NCBI GenBank assembly: GCA_034687125.1
Contig: JAQGBZ010000113.1
Coordinates: 1 to 64,000, forward strand
Source: Neelides folsomi
Taxonomy: Eukaryota > Arthropoda > Collembola > Neelipleona > Neelidae
Length of the DNA stretch: 64,000 bases
Reading direction: 5' to 3'
Shown: positions 47,701-61,600 of the stretch, piece by piece
How the letters are laid out: each line of letters starts with the position of its first letter
Position numbering within the stretch: the stretch's first letter is position 1
Notes under the pieces: generated by a model
The model's input: the letters and a program-made list of their open reading frames with translations, nothing else
What the model was told of the DNA's origin: nothing
Database searches by the model: none
Translations under genes and position numbers: made by a program

Positions 47701-50700
47701 ATAAGGAGAGTTCGTAATGGGAAAAACCGGCGAGCATCTCATAAATTGTAAAAAAAACTCAGAAATGTAATTCTCATTCAATGATTTAGAGATTTGGGTT
47801 TTAAACTCCAGCAGTGAAGAATTCCACTCTCCAAATTCTCACTTGACTCCTCGTTGGTAAATTGTATATTTCCCTCATCTCCTCCTTTAATTTCCATGCG
47901 TGGAACCATTTAACTCTAAGGTTCAGTTCCTCATTTCCTTTTCCCTCGCTCCTGAACCATAATAGTTAATAGTTTGTAAACGGCGGGTCAGAGAGGTGAA
48001 ACTGTGAAGAATTCATGGATGGGAGAGGAAGAAACGCGTCGGCGAGGTCTTCAACTTCGTTTCGCCCTCGTTCCCCCGTTCATCCCTAATTGCGGACTCA
48101 TTTCAACCATTTTACACACACAAATTCAAGGGATTTTAATCTTGAGGCTTCTGCGAACAATTAAATTCAATCTTTTCAAAATAAGGCACATAATACAATT
48201 TTGTTATTTACGACCCCGCAATAAACTCACGTAAAACTACAAAGTGTAAATTGGAGAACATAAAACAATATTATACTTTTTGTAAAGGTACAAGACCTTA
48301 CCTGTACTTTTAATATTAAATTAGTGTTCTGATAATTGCAAAGTTGTTTAAGGAGAAGAGAGAAGGCAAAGGGCGTAGTCCATTATTTGCGCATCATAAG
48401 GAAAGATTCTTTTGTAGGTAATGAACCACAGTGAAAAAAAGGAGAAGGTGGGATTGGATAGCGCAATAAAATAAATAATTAAATTTATCGCTTCCAAATC
48501 CAAAATGTTCATTTGACAGACAGAGAGAGAATAAGGAATAGACAAAGATAATATCTCAGTTGGATAGATTTTTTTTAAATGTCTTAAAAATATATGATAT
48601 AAGTTACATTTAAATGGTTTACATTATTCCAATACTCCAATCATCCAATTACAATATACCTAGTATGTTTTGATGGGACAGGTAAGATTATTAGTGAATT
48701 GTTCATAAATAACATATTTATCGACTCCCTAACTCGTAAGACGCTCAACCTGCAATTACGCTCACAAGCTCACGCGTGACTTCATTCGGATCTTCTAATT
48801 ATTCGTGTAATCGAATACATCTATTTATGTTTAGAAGTACTTATTCTCTTAGGTATAGAATTCTACACAATATGGCGTAAGGGCCAGTACTGGTATTATA
48901 AGTTACATATACATAGATGTATTATGCACTTAATGTATTACTTTCATGTATGCTCAATTATGCCTTTGGATTTGCTCCTGTTCAGTTCATTTATGTACTA
49001 ATGTAGTTAAATATCAGTAATCAGTTATAAAGCTTATAGAAGAATGTAATTAAAAGCAATATGGATACGTAGTAAGCTAGTTGTAGATATTTACAATACA
49101 AAAATACTTAATTCATATCGTTTATACGTATGTATCCCGAAAAAGGAAATTTAACTTAAGGCAAAGAGTCAAATTCAATTAAATAATTTAATTAGGAATT
49201 AGTGAATTAGCCTTAGTAGCTTCCAGGCTCCGTATAGTTATCTATAAACTATAATTAACTATAGTTAACTACAATCTATAGTTATAGTTTAGTTATAGTT
49301 GAAGAGTTTGAAAAAATTGTAGTTATTTGTAGTTAATTACTTTAACTATCTACATGTATTGATATAGAATTAACTATAGTTATAAGTTATAAATTATAGT
49401 AGAATTTTTTTAACTAGTTATAGTTGACCATTTTTTCCAACTATACGAAGCCTGGAGTAGCTTGAAGCCCTTGACACTTCTTGAGTCGTTACAAAGCCGT
49501 TTCATTACTTTTAATACGTCATTGATGCCATTAACTTCTTGTCCTTAAGGTTCAGCCTTTGGATATTCAAATGTTACGAATAGAATGGAGATTCAAATCC
49601 ATTAGCTTTTTTCACATTTTTATATTTTACACGGCAGAATCATAAACTCAAAATGTAAAAAAACTTTAAGACAATGAACTGCTTCTTGGCTGATTGTTTG
49701 AATGAATTTGTAATTCTAGAATCAATTTAAAATTCAGTCGCGAATGTGCAAAGTGATATACAGACTTATTTTTTTGATATAATAAATAACCATTTTAAAT
49801 GATGACTTTTTATACTGTGAGCGAGTCAGAGTCAGTATAAAAGTTTGTTTGTAGGGTACGAGCTTTTAATTTTATGTAATTATTAATACAAACGTTTTCT
49901 ACTACTTAAATTCGAAGTTGAACTAAAGTAGGGTAATCAATGCTCCAATTTAAATTGTTTTCATGATAAATCGTTAAATTTTAATAAATTAATGGTGAAA
50001 ATGATCAAAAGATTCAATTCCGCAATGGTTCGTACTTATGTATACCTTAATGAAAACCAGAGATTTCTCTCATTTATTCCATTTCACTTTCGATATCATT
50101 CATTAAAATAGTGTTGATTTTTTTCATTTCTGCTTCTTAAAATTATGAAGAATGAAGATATGAGAGGCACGATTACACTTGATAGTGAATAGGTGAATGA
50201 ATACCTTACTTGTTTATTGTTGAGATCTTAATGCTAATGTTGAATGTTGCAGGTATTCAAAGTACAGAACAGATACTTGTGGGAAAATTTGCGTAAATCT
50301 ATTTACTATTTGTATGTTATATATGACAATAAAGAGTATACTCATCCTCTATAAGAAAGTGCTATTTTTATCATGAGATTTTTAATTAAATTGTAAAATC
50401 GAGAAACACATTTATAGGTAGAAAGCTTTCAAAATATTTATTATATTTTTTTATAACATACTCAAAAGTTTAATGTAATATTTTTAATGCACTCAGGATG
50501 AATTATAAAGTTTCAATATGATGCGAAAAAAGTTAAATTCGAAATTGAACAATAGGGAGTGGATTTGGGAAAGCGGAAACGGAGATGAATTGCATCTTTG
50601 AGAAAAGAAGAAAATATTTCCCACGATCTTCTCACACACATCTTCCATCCTTTCCTAACAATCTGCTTTAATTCAATCTCAAAGGCCTTCATTACAAAAT

Positions 50701-53700
50701 ATCACAAACAGCATTTTTCCCACAATATAAATAATAATAAATTATATTTTACAATTATCAAATTACATTTTAATGTCCAGATACCTACTTACTGTATAAT
50801 TAAATAAAATGACCCAATATCTAACATATTAAATATTACAGGTAGTAAAACCATTAAATAAACTGTCTTCCTATTAGCATTGTCAATATCCAATTAGTAT
50901 TTCATTCAAAATGAGCCAAAGTGGTTTTGAAATGCTATCAACTATCAAGTGATAAGAATGTCCTGTTTGTCCTTTTATAGACTTTGAAAGTGCTATTGTG
51001 GCTGGATTAGGAGAATAAAAGGAGAAAGAGAGAGATTAAAAAAGTAGAAGAAAAGAGGGTGTGGAGATTAAATAATACGAAAGAGGAATTGAATGAAGAA
51101 AAGGACTTCGATCTTTTCACCCTCGTGATGAGTGAGAAATGAATGGGAAGAAGAATGATCTCAATGAGTCTCAAAAAAAAGACAACCAATAACGTTTCCT
51201 TTTCCAAATGAGATTCTCCAACTCACAACAAATCAAACATTTCATTCCATTTAACAAGAATTTCTGGAGGAATTGGGAAGAGAATTGCTGGAATTTAAAG
51301 CGGAAATCGGCGAGTCATCTCCGGACCCCAAATGTGGGTCTTGGTTGAGTGAACAAAAATACCATGCATTTTGCAAGACGACAACATACACATACACCTA
51401 CACGTACTCATGGATATCATTGGTATAAGAAATAGCAACATCAATGCTGTACGTTCAAATGCATATCCAAATGCTTATACAGGGAAGGAAAGAAGCTCAC
51501 GAAGTCTGTGTATTAATATATAAGAATTAACGAAAAGCTTAACACATAGCCAATCCACATCTTGAGCTGAGTTCGAACGAGACGGCGATGATTTTTTTTT
51601 CTCTCTCTGGTGCTTCCTCGCCGATTCTTATCCTTCCGGCTGTTGAACTCCAGAAGAGAAGCTCAACTTCCACACACTTGCCCCATTAATACCACAATTC
51701 ATACTTACGTACCTAATAAAACTAGACTTTATTAACACAAGAGAACAGTAACCTTGTGGCCTCAGGGGAACTTTACATTTTCTTCTCCAAACTACTTACC
51801 GAAAAACACCAAAAAACAACTTTACATTTTTTCAACCAGGTTGAAACCTCGAAGGATGTAAATAAATAGAGTGATTATTTATTAATATGAGCTTAAGTAA
51901 TTATCATAGAGTAATAAATGTCCACATAAATTAGTTACAATTTTATTAAGAGCAAAAAGTGGGTTTTCTCTTTTGAATCAACTGATTTTAAATTGCTATA
52001 AACCGTGAATTAATGGTAAGAGTTAAGACAGTATAGGGCACTAGCCGCATCACCGAGTTTTCTGTCAAATTCTTTAATTTTTTATGTCTTGAGACATTGT
52101 GAAAGAAATTTCTCATCGACGTGTAAAAGTAATTTAAAGTTTAATGAATCAAGTCTGTGTTCTATCAAATGTAATATTCCTCAAAAGTAATTTGATATTG
52201 TTAAATTAAAAGCTTTATTGTTCTCACGTTCACGCCACTATTATGCACATTAAACCCGAGATGAATATGAGTTCTTATTGCCGTATAGTACCTAATAAAC
52301 AACTTGATACTGATACATTTCCTTCACTTATAAAGCAAAACGAGGATTTAATAAGAGTTCCATAGGATAGATAAAGTAAAAGATTTTCTTTTTTCTCGAC
52401 CCGTGGTGAGTTAAATAAATTGAGGGTTGGTGGCGGCGGAGGCGAGTCAATTGTGGGCTCATGAAAATGAAAGATGAGGTTGAGGCTGAGACTCTGCGGG
52501 GAATGTAGGTTGATTTCCACCTCCAAGAGCGGCGAATCGGCGCAATTGTCCACAATTGGAACTGCTCCTCTTCTCCGCCTATTTTCTCACTTTAATTCCC
52601 TCACCAAAAGAGTATTCCTTATCTTGGCTCATCTCCTGCTGCTGCCCTTGGCCGTTTTCATCTCTTCTTCTTCTCCTCCCTCACAATTCCACGGAGACCT
52701 TTCCAAAACATGAGTTGAGTGACGGGTCAATGGGCTTAAGACTTATTGCTATTGCAATGTTCGTCTCACAATCCCACAAAAAACCATCACATCATTTACT
52801 ACTTTTGAGATATATATTTATACTTTCTACAGATAGGAATATGTATTATAGTGCATCTTCTTTTCTTGACTAAATTGTAGAAGTCTTTATATGAGCATAC
52901 ATTGTAGACTCATATTGCATAGCTAAAGAGATAAATATAAAAAAGAGAACAATTTCTACAATATCTGATATCTCTAAAATCCTTTTACTGACTGCTTCAA
53001 TTTTTCTAAACAACGTTTCTTCTCCTAATTGGGAGCGCGAATGAGTTGAAATGTAGTGAAGAAATGGGACAGTTAAAAAATATCTGTGTTTCCTTCACCG
53101 CTTGCTCTCAATGCTTCTATGATCCGTATCCGTGGATTAGAAAAACTCAAATGATTCAAGAAACTATCACTCGTATCATCATTTCACCATGTCCAATTCC
53201 GTTGACCGCATCTCACACCTGAGCTTAAATCTTTCATCTTCATCCCTAACACATTTCACACCAGGAATATTTTAGATCTGAAAACTATTCTCAGATGAAT
53301 TTTGATTTTTTACATGTGCATGAATATGGAGTGGAAGTGGATTTAAAATGGAAATGAAAACTAAATTATATAAACAAAGCGGATACTTTCCTTTGCGGTG
53401 CGGTGAAGACAAAGGAATAAAAGCCGGTAACCTCTTTGTTTAAATTAAACCATGAATGGATGCATAAGTGAAGGACTGAAAGGAAAAAAAACAAATGAAA
53501 GTCCTTTTGAAAAAGGTAATGAGGAGAAGAAGAACATAAAAACAATGATTGACTTCATCCATATATCATCGTAAAATTTAAAAAATCTTCTTTTAACAAA
53601 CAACTGACTCAAACTTGAAATAAAGTTTCACATTATGAATTATATATGAAAATGGAAATTAATTTATTAGTTTTTTTATCATAAAGATTTTTTTTAATAA

Positions 53701-55498
53701 AGATGAACTTGCTTTCTTTTATTTAACATATTATTATGAGATTTATCTATCATTAAAGTTTTTAACAAAAGCAAATACTATTTTAGAAAGTCAAACCATC
53801 GTATCTAATATAGAGGTTCCATTTAAAATCTTATTAGAATGTAAATAATAAAATACGATCAAATTTGTAGCATTACTTACTTATTTTATCTCTTAATACA
53901 TATTGTCATTATATTGGAAAAAGAGAACGGCAGTGAATTGAATCGGGAACATTTTTTTTTCTAATTACATTAACTTTGAATCATCTAAAAAATTTTCAAT
54001 TGAGGAAAGAGATTAACTACCATGGCATACAGAGTAATACACTTACCACATATACAGGTATTATCTACATACCTTACCTACACATACATACTTAAAGGTA
54101 TTATTGTAAATGAAGGAATAGTTAGGGCGAAGAGAACATCGCCAAACATTGTTTTTTAAAAGATAATTTTTTCATTCTCAATTTCACTAAATTGATTGGG
54201 AGATTGAGCATTCAGAGATCCAAAGACTTTACAAACCTCAAAAATAAAGATTGATAGTTGCGAATGTTGTAAGAAACTTCCATATTTTATTCACAATCTT
54301 CTCCTTGATCCACAATTAGCAAATAATTCACCGGCGCTTTAAACATCTTTTCTATACATCTTTAATCAAAAGGTTTCCTAGCTGAATTTACAATTTGTTT
54401 TCGTCATCTTCCTTTTGATATCCATCTTGACATTGAACTGACAGCGAGCTAAATGTTAAATTATTGTTATATCCCAACTTTCTAACTTGCTTGTACACCA
54501 TAAGACTAAAACCATAATATTTATTTCTAATAAATACAGCGCTAATTAATCTAATAAAACTACCATATAATAATAATTCATATTTTGACTACATAACATG
54601 TAGGTATATTAGTAGGCAATAGACAAATAGACAACGTGTCAATTTTTCAAGTCTAAATACCACATATGAAAAAATGAGTTCCTTTTGCATAAAACACCCT
54701 CAAGTGTATCATGTACCAGAACTCTTACACATATTGTCTAAACTCAAAAGATTGCGGAATTCACAGAAGAGCAGTCATATATTGTTTGTAGACACATTGA
54801 ATTGTTATGTGCTGGACTACATTTCACGCCGTATTACCCTCAAAATAAATGGGCGTCGGAGAGTCCCTCAAATATGACTTATGCTCTGACTATCTCCACA
54901 CTCGGTTGATGCAAAAAGCCTCCTTCTTCTTTACCTTTGCATACCTGAAGGAAAGTGGCAGGGAGAGAATGGGAGTTGGACGGACGGAGGGGATCTTTGA
55001 GATTCCTCCAGGCAGGTTGGAGTCAGTTCTGGTCGCTCCTCTCAAGAGTCACGACGTTCCTTTCCGCTTCCAACTCTCCGGCATTCATACTTAAAATAAA
55101 TTGTTCTTGATCAACAGAAGTAGTGTGGGCTAATCTCGGATTAGTTTAATTTCCTTACAAGGTATCCCTCCCCGTGAGAAAGTTCGAATGTGAGCCAATA
55201 ATTCAATTCCCATTCACCCGTCCAATCACTTCCTCACCCTTCTCTTTCTCAATGGATCTTTATTGACTCTCTTAATCTCTCATAACACATCATTGAGACA
55301 TAATTAATCCACTTCCATTCACTCAACAAGCTCCTTGATCGATCCAACTATAACAATTTAAAGCTAAGCCCCTTCATTAAACCAACCCAATTTGACAACT
55401 CAGGTAGCTATTTCGCCAGATGTCTTAAAAACAAGCAAAGAAGGAGGAATTTTGAACAATAATGGTGAAAAATTGAAGTAAAAAGGGAGAATTTTCCA
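41718..55498. other. Gene-poor stretch, about 13.8 kb
   Basis: No exon could be supported on either strand. The DNA is AT-rich with scattered GC-richer islands at about 46410-46970, 47880-48110, 51540-51690, 52390-52720 and 54850-55090, which could be promoters, enhancers or unrecognised terminal exons. A hAT-type MITE lies at 49223-49455. No tRNA, rRNA or other transposon was recognised. Confidence 0.5.
49223..49455. mobile_element. 233-bp hAT-type MITE rich in ACTATAGTTA
   Basis: The ends are inverted repeats: CCAGGCTCCGTATAGTT on the left, and on the right the complement of CCAGGCTTCGTATAGTT, with one mismatch. They are flanked by an exact 8-bp duplication AGTAGCTT (49215-49222 and 49456-49463). 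CAGGCTTCG-like termini with an 8-bp duplication are typical of hAT elements. The interior is a dense array of TATAGTTA and TAACTATA words in both orientations and has no coding capacity. Confidence 0.9.
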
Positions 55499-55615
55499 AT
55501 GTTCGTCATCAACAGTGTGTGGTCTCAGTCGGAAGAAGAAGAGAGAAGCAACAAGTACGGCGGCGGAGTGCAATACACAAATAGTAATCATTACGGGAAA
55601 AAAGAAGAAACCAAA
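55499..55615 (+). other. In-frame open stretch before the Rab23 start
   Basis: The frame stays open for 39 codons from an ATG at 55499 (MFVINSVWSQSEEEERSNKY...) into the Rab23 start, with a stop further upstream at 55466-55468. It is either a lineage-specific extension or 5' UTR. The normal Rab family N-terminus favours UTR. Confidence 0.35.
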
Positions 55616-58600
55616 ATGAAGGATTTTTATTTTGAAGATTTTGAGATTGCGATGAAGGTAATATGTTTATTCTTAATTGCTTTAAAGTAAACACTGTTAA
55701 AGCTCTATGTGTTCCCGCTTACAAATATTACAATACCGCTTTGGAACAATAATTAGTAGTAATTACAATTAAGAATGTGTATATTGAAATTAAATTTCAC
55801 CGGTGAGCATAAATTGCTTGAATGATAAAGTCATTGTGAAATCAATCATCATTTGGTCAAATCCTTGGATGGGTTTGACACTAACGATTTCTAACGAAGG
55901 AAAACCATAGGATTATCCTCAATACTCCTTGATTAAGACAAACAATGCTCAGAAAGGGAAGGAAGGTATTAGGGAGCCATTCTTTGAGCAATTAATCGGT
56001 AAATACTCACCGTATTTAATAACCAGTCATGAGAGTAATTATTCCTTGCCTCCTTCAATGAGCATATGGAAGAGAACATTTTATTTACATTGGGATTCTC
56101 TCTCATTCCGTTGGGCCTCATGGGATTAATTGGTTGAAAATTGCAAATACAAAATGAGCTGATGGGTTCTTTCATCTTGTTTTATGAGCTGTGTATGTGT
56201 GCTTTGATTGCATTATCTTCATCTCTCATCATCTTTTCATCATTCATTAATAACATTATTCATCGGTCAATGTTGCGAGATATGAGAAATTTAATTGATT
56301 GGAGTGATTGGACCAATAAGGCAAAGTAAGTTACTAATGGTAAGATAGCTAATGTGCATTATTTACTATGTTGAAGAATCTACCAGAGTAGATTTTACAT
56401 ATAAGAACGTACAATATTTTGTTATGCATAAGTATTTATTCTGTTTGGGAAATTTTGCATAGTATATAACATACCCGATAATAATTTATATGTATTTGCA
56501 AATAAGCAATCGTCCATTTATTAAGGAAGTAGAAGAATTATTAAATTGGTTGTTGGTTATAGGTAATATCTGGAGGTAATTTGTGAGTTGGTGATCAATT
56601 CGCAAGAAATTAGTAATTAGTGAAAGCTTTTAAATGCCACCGAGAGGAAAGAACAGACTAAAATTCAAATTGACTTCTTGACAATTTAATTTCTGGGGGA
56701 GAGCCTAATGAGAGGAATTAAGATAGGATTTAAGAGAAACCTTCAAATCAACTCAGACTTTTCTTTATTATTTTTTAATGAGGATGATTGCAGAGAAATA
56801 TTAGAAATTTGATTTCCTAAACTTATTTTATGCTAAATACAAACGAGTTAAATCTAGGATGAATTAGATTGCATTAATTACATACATATTTACAAAACGG
56901 AATTTAATTTTAATCGCTTTAATTATTTCAAGAGTCCAAAGTTGTTCGATCATTTTATTATTTAATTTAGCATAAAGCGGATTACTTTAGATTTCATAAA
57001 CTCGACAAACCAAGGAATGGTTTAGGAAGTAATTTTTATAAAGCAAATAAGTATTGCATACTTACATTTTATGATTTTTCTTTAATGCATTTAAACATAT
57101 TATGGTTATGGAACTCATATGGTATTATATTACATCTTGTCATATTGCAAAAGACGTGATATTTCAATTTGAAATAAAATATATTTGGTCATAAAGAGAA
57201 TAAAAGCTAAGGAAGATACAAAAGAAGGATTCCTCAACGAGTCTGAATGTGTGAGTGATTTAGGAAGGAGCCATGATGATAAGTTACGCCGACGTTCCTT
57301 TTGTACCTCTTCGGCCAAGAAACCTTCCAATTGAATTTTCTGCAAAAGAGTTGAGGGAAGAAAAATTTATAAAATTACGTGTATAGGAGCAGATCCACCT
57401 TCACAAGAGAAGCCAGTAAAGAATAACATGGAAAATGAAAAGTCCCGTCAGAATCGTGTCTCATAATAATATAAAAAAACATTTCCACCACTGCTTAATT
57501 TAAGAAATTTAAGGACCAAATCAAACCAGACTTCAATTAACAAAATTATTCAACGCTATGCGCTTAATTCGTAATGGGCAGAATTTTTATCATATGAATA
57601 ATTCTCATGAGAATATTATAAATGTAAGCTCAATTGTTGAAATTGACTCTAAACAAGAAACGGATACGCAGGGTAGATGTGTATTATTATTAATCTTGAT
57701 CATATTCCGTTGTGGGCTTGTATTGAACTCTGAACTTCTGTTTAAAAACTTGTTAAAGGAAGGAGAATTAGTTCCGAATTAAGAGTTCACTTGGGAAAGT
57801 TCTCTCAAAGAGTTGCACGCCCCCGGTTTTCCTATCCAATTTCACCCCCAATTCAACTCTTTTGAACTTTGGAGGAACCCCAAGTGGAATTCGACCTTTA
57901 TGGAAGACTCCCTTAATAATAAATAATATTACTTTGTTCATTACCACACATATCTTGACATTTGGCCAGTTGCGTTTATTATCCCAATACAAAGAGATTT
58001 CTTAATTTTAAATTAGCGAAATTGATGTGAGTTGAATACAAAAATGTGATTTCATTTATGGGCATGTAGAAAAGGGCTTGCAGTATTTATCTATCAAATA
58101 TTGTGAACTAACCCTCCTTAACCATTTGAAATTATGAATCACAAATATGATTTTGGAACAATTTGAACTTTAGGTACAATAACAATTTTGTTGTACCAAG
58201 CTTATTGCCTTATTAAGATTCTTTATAAAATAACATTTATTTATTGTTGGCGATGATTAAATAGGAAACAGTTAAGTTTTAGAATATAATTCTTTATAAT
58301 GCTCATAGAGAAAGAAAGAAATAATGAATGATTCATTGGATGATTTAAAAACCATTTTGGCTCCGTGGTTGGAGTCCAATTATATTTTATGTCTTCTTTT
58401 GTCTCGGGAGAAAAGGGTTAATTTAAGTGGATAATAACCACTTAAAAACTTAATTTCTCATTGGGCCAAAAGAAAACAGGATTCGGTATGATATTGACTC
58501 TAGAGATGAGACAACTCACATTCGTTCTTTTGAACAATACTCGTTTTCCTGAGATAAATGAGAAAATCTCCTTTTGTGTCAAAGATTCTTAATTTTCTCA

Positions 58601-61600
58601 TTTCTTCATGTAGTTTCAAATCCTCCTTTTAACTCTTCGATGGTCCCAAAGTGTCAAATGGGAAATTATGGCCTACAAATCCCATACGAATATTAAAATA
58701 TTCAAGTGTAGAACGTATTCAACTTCCATAAACTTGGTCATATCTCAATCCTTTAAGTCCACTTTCATTCCTGTCCTTTTTCCCCAAATTGTTGACTATT
58801 GGGAAGAAAAACTCAAGTTTCTCTTTTCATAGGTTTAATTTGTAATTGAATTCATAAATAAAAAGCATTGCAGTAATACACATTTCCTCACTTTCAGCCA
58901 CGTTTAGTAAGAGATTAATTTGCCCTTTCTGAGGAAAAAAGATTCGAGAGCCATTTCACGATTATGTTTATTTCGTAAATGAATAGTATAAATATCCTTT
59001 TCTACGGTTTATTAAGTAAGGAAGCTCAGGAAGGCAATTTGTAAAGAAAGAATTTCTATTTACAATTTACACGCTTCTAGAAATTCATATTCATATTTCA
59101 CTTTTTACATAATTTGATTTAATTTATTATGCATCTAAAAGTGAAGTGGTTTAGCGCTCTCTAAACTATGTCACATTTTTTCTCAAACTCAGAATTCAAT
59201 TACCACTTAAGGCGTAAATTTGAAATCATTTTCATAAGAAGCGGATCGAGTACATTGTGTTAATATGCAAGGGCTGTCAACGGAAATTGTGATATAATTA
59301 AATGTAAATTCGCATATACGGATGAATGAAGTTTTTTACAAAAGTTCATGTGAAAGATTTAAAATTGGGTTCTTAACCCACGTTTCCCCTACCGCACTTC
59401 ATCATTCACATTCACAAACACGAATAAATGGATGGGGTGAAAAAGAGGTAGAAAGCGGCAACAAGTTATGAAATTGAACTACTGCAATCAAATTAAACGA
59501 ATACACGCCGTTTAGAATCCCGAACGCAAAAATTAAAATAATTACGACGAAAGAAACGGAAATGTTCATTAAACCTCTTCCTAATTTCCTCTCGTTAAAA
59601 TTCTTTCAACTAATTCGGCCTTTTTGAGGATTCGAAACTTCCTCTCGTCATCACCCGAACAATACCAAGAATCAGAAGAATGGGAGTTCATTTGGTGAAG
59701 ATGCGTGGAAAGGATGCGTGTATATTTCACAATCAATTTAACATTTCTTATTCAATATGATCATAAAGTTGATCAACTCGCAAAACTTCTCTGCCGGAGT
59801 TAATGCATGAGGAAAGGTGTTCGAGTGGGTGAAGTGGCAAGATTCTAATTCCAATCTCGTGTTCGCCTTACAGACATTTTCATGATTATTTCTTATCTTT
59901 CGAGATTATTTTTTTCGTCTCGTTTTCACCTTTCTCTTTTATCACTCTCCAACATCTCCAAGTTGTTGATTTGATGAATGCGCCCTACAAGTCCATGTCT
60001 ACAATTGTGTACAAATGATCCTGTTGTTCGCAATATTAATATTGTAAAAATGAACTTTACACATATTCCGCAATCCTTTAATTTATCGCCTTTATTTGAA
60101 ACGAATGCCGTGTGTACCGTAACATGTTACATTTTATCTAAAAATAGTGTAATATTCGCATTATAGCAGATCGAATGTCAATATACAAACAATGTATAAT
60201 TTATTCGCCTCTAGTTGTAAGTCAATGATTAAATAATCAAAAAAATCACCAACAGCGTGTCTTTATTGTCAGTAGTTCTGTAGCCCCAGAACCGCACATG
60301 ATCGTACAACGCTCGGAACAATTGTGAATATAAAAAACTCCTTATTTGTACACAGCCTGCGTCTTTTGATGAGACGCGAGATGAAGAGATGAGAAAATTA
60401 AATCTGGCCTTTGTATCTCCCAAGACACGCCGAAGGTTCTTGGTCTGAACTTCATTCATGATCCTATGCATAGAGGAACTTGCTTCAGATCCGAGTGATG
60501 AGAATTATCCATTGAAAACTCCTATTCATCAGGTTCAATCTAATAAATGCTATTCCGTTTACACGGTTCTCCGGCTACAAGACATGTCACTCACAAACAT
60601 ATTTATACAAGAGTTCAATATTGCTCAGTGACTTGGCCAAATGGATTCAATGGAATATTTAATCATTAATAGTATGTATTCGACGAATAAAGATTCCTAA
60701 TGTTAATTTCAATTCGCTTCCCCAACCAAGATGAGAATTGTTATTCGCAGTTATTATAATATATTTATAGCAATTATAATCTTTGTATGTATTATGTATG
60801 GCATTCTCCTTACATTCATATTAGCATTTATAAAGTTGTTCTTTGTACATGAATTGAATCCAGTCAAACGATTTCTCTCTGACTAATATTAAGCTTTACT
60901 TTGTTAGGAAACAGGGAATGGTGTATTTTTTGTATCAGAATATAAGAACCCATTAAAATGTAACATACTTGCGTACATGTAAAAGCATGTAAAAGCATTT
61001 GTATTTGTATTTAAAGTATTTGCATTTTACAATTTGTTGTGCCGGAATGTCTGACTAATATAAAGTAATGAAAGTTCATATGGGGGATTTGCCGCTATGG
61101 GTGCAAATGAGATCTAACAATGAATCGGATTCAATTGATGCGAATAAATATCAAAGAATCTTTAGTCGAATCTGATGAGAATCTCTGAGGATCCCTGCCG
61201 GACTCCAATAAACGAAGAATTAATGAGATATGCGAATTACTTACATTGTACATCCTCATACAAGATTAGTTCAATTTATATGCCATATGGTGGAGTTTTC
61301 ATATCTACCATGCTCATCCTTATAAAATACTAGATTACACTTGAAGCGTATACAAGCACATTTACAAAGGATTATGCCCATAATGTTTATGTAAGTCTTT
61401 TAAATAATGTTTGGTTATGTTATCGGACGTAATTTATAAAAAACAGTTTAAAACTGCGATTTCAACTAGGTACATATATGAAATAGATTCGTATAGTCAA
61501 ATAACAATGTGAAAAAATACATCCTGTGTATTGAGGATGTGGACAAATACAAATTTGCTTGTTCTTACTTATATGATTCATGTGAGTGAATATGAAAGAA

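Noticed and set aside
52275-52713. Overlapping plus and minus frames of 75-92 codons in a GC-rich patch
   Set aside because: They are Pro/Ser-rich on both strands, as expected of GC-rich non-coding DNA, with no family resemblance.
60229-60471. 80-codon minus frame and hairpin inside the Rab23 intron
   Set aside because: No recognisable domain, no terminal repeats found, and the hairpin arms are only a few bases.
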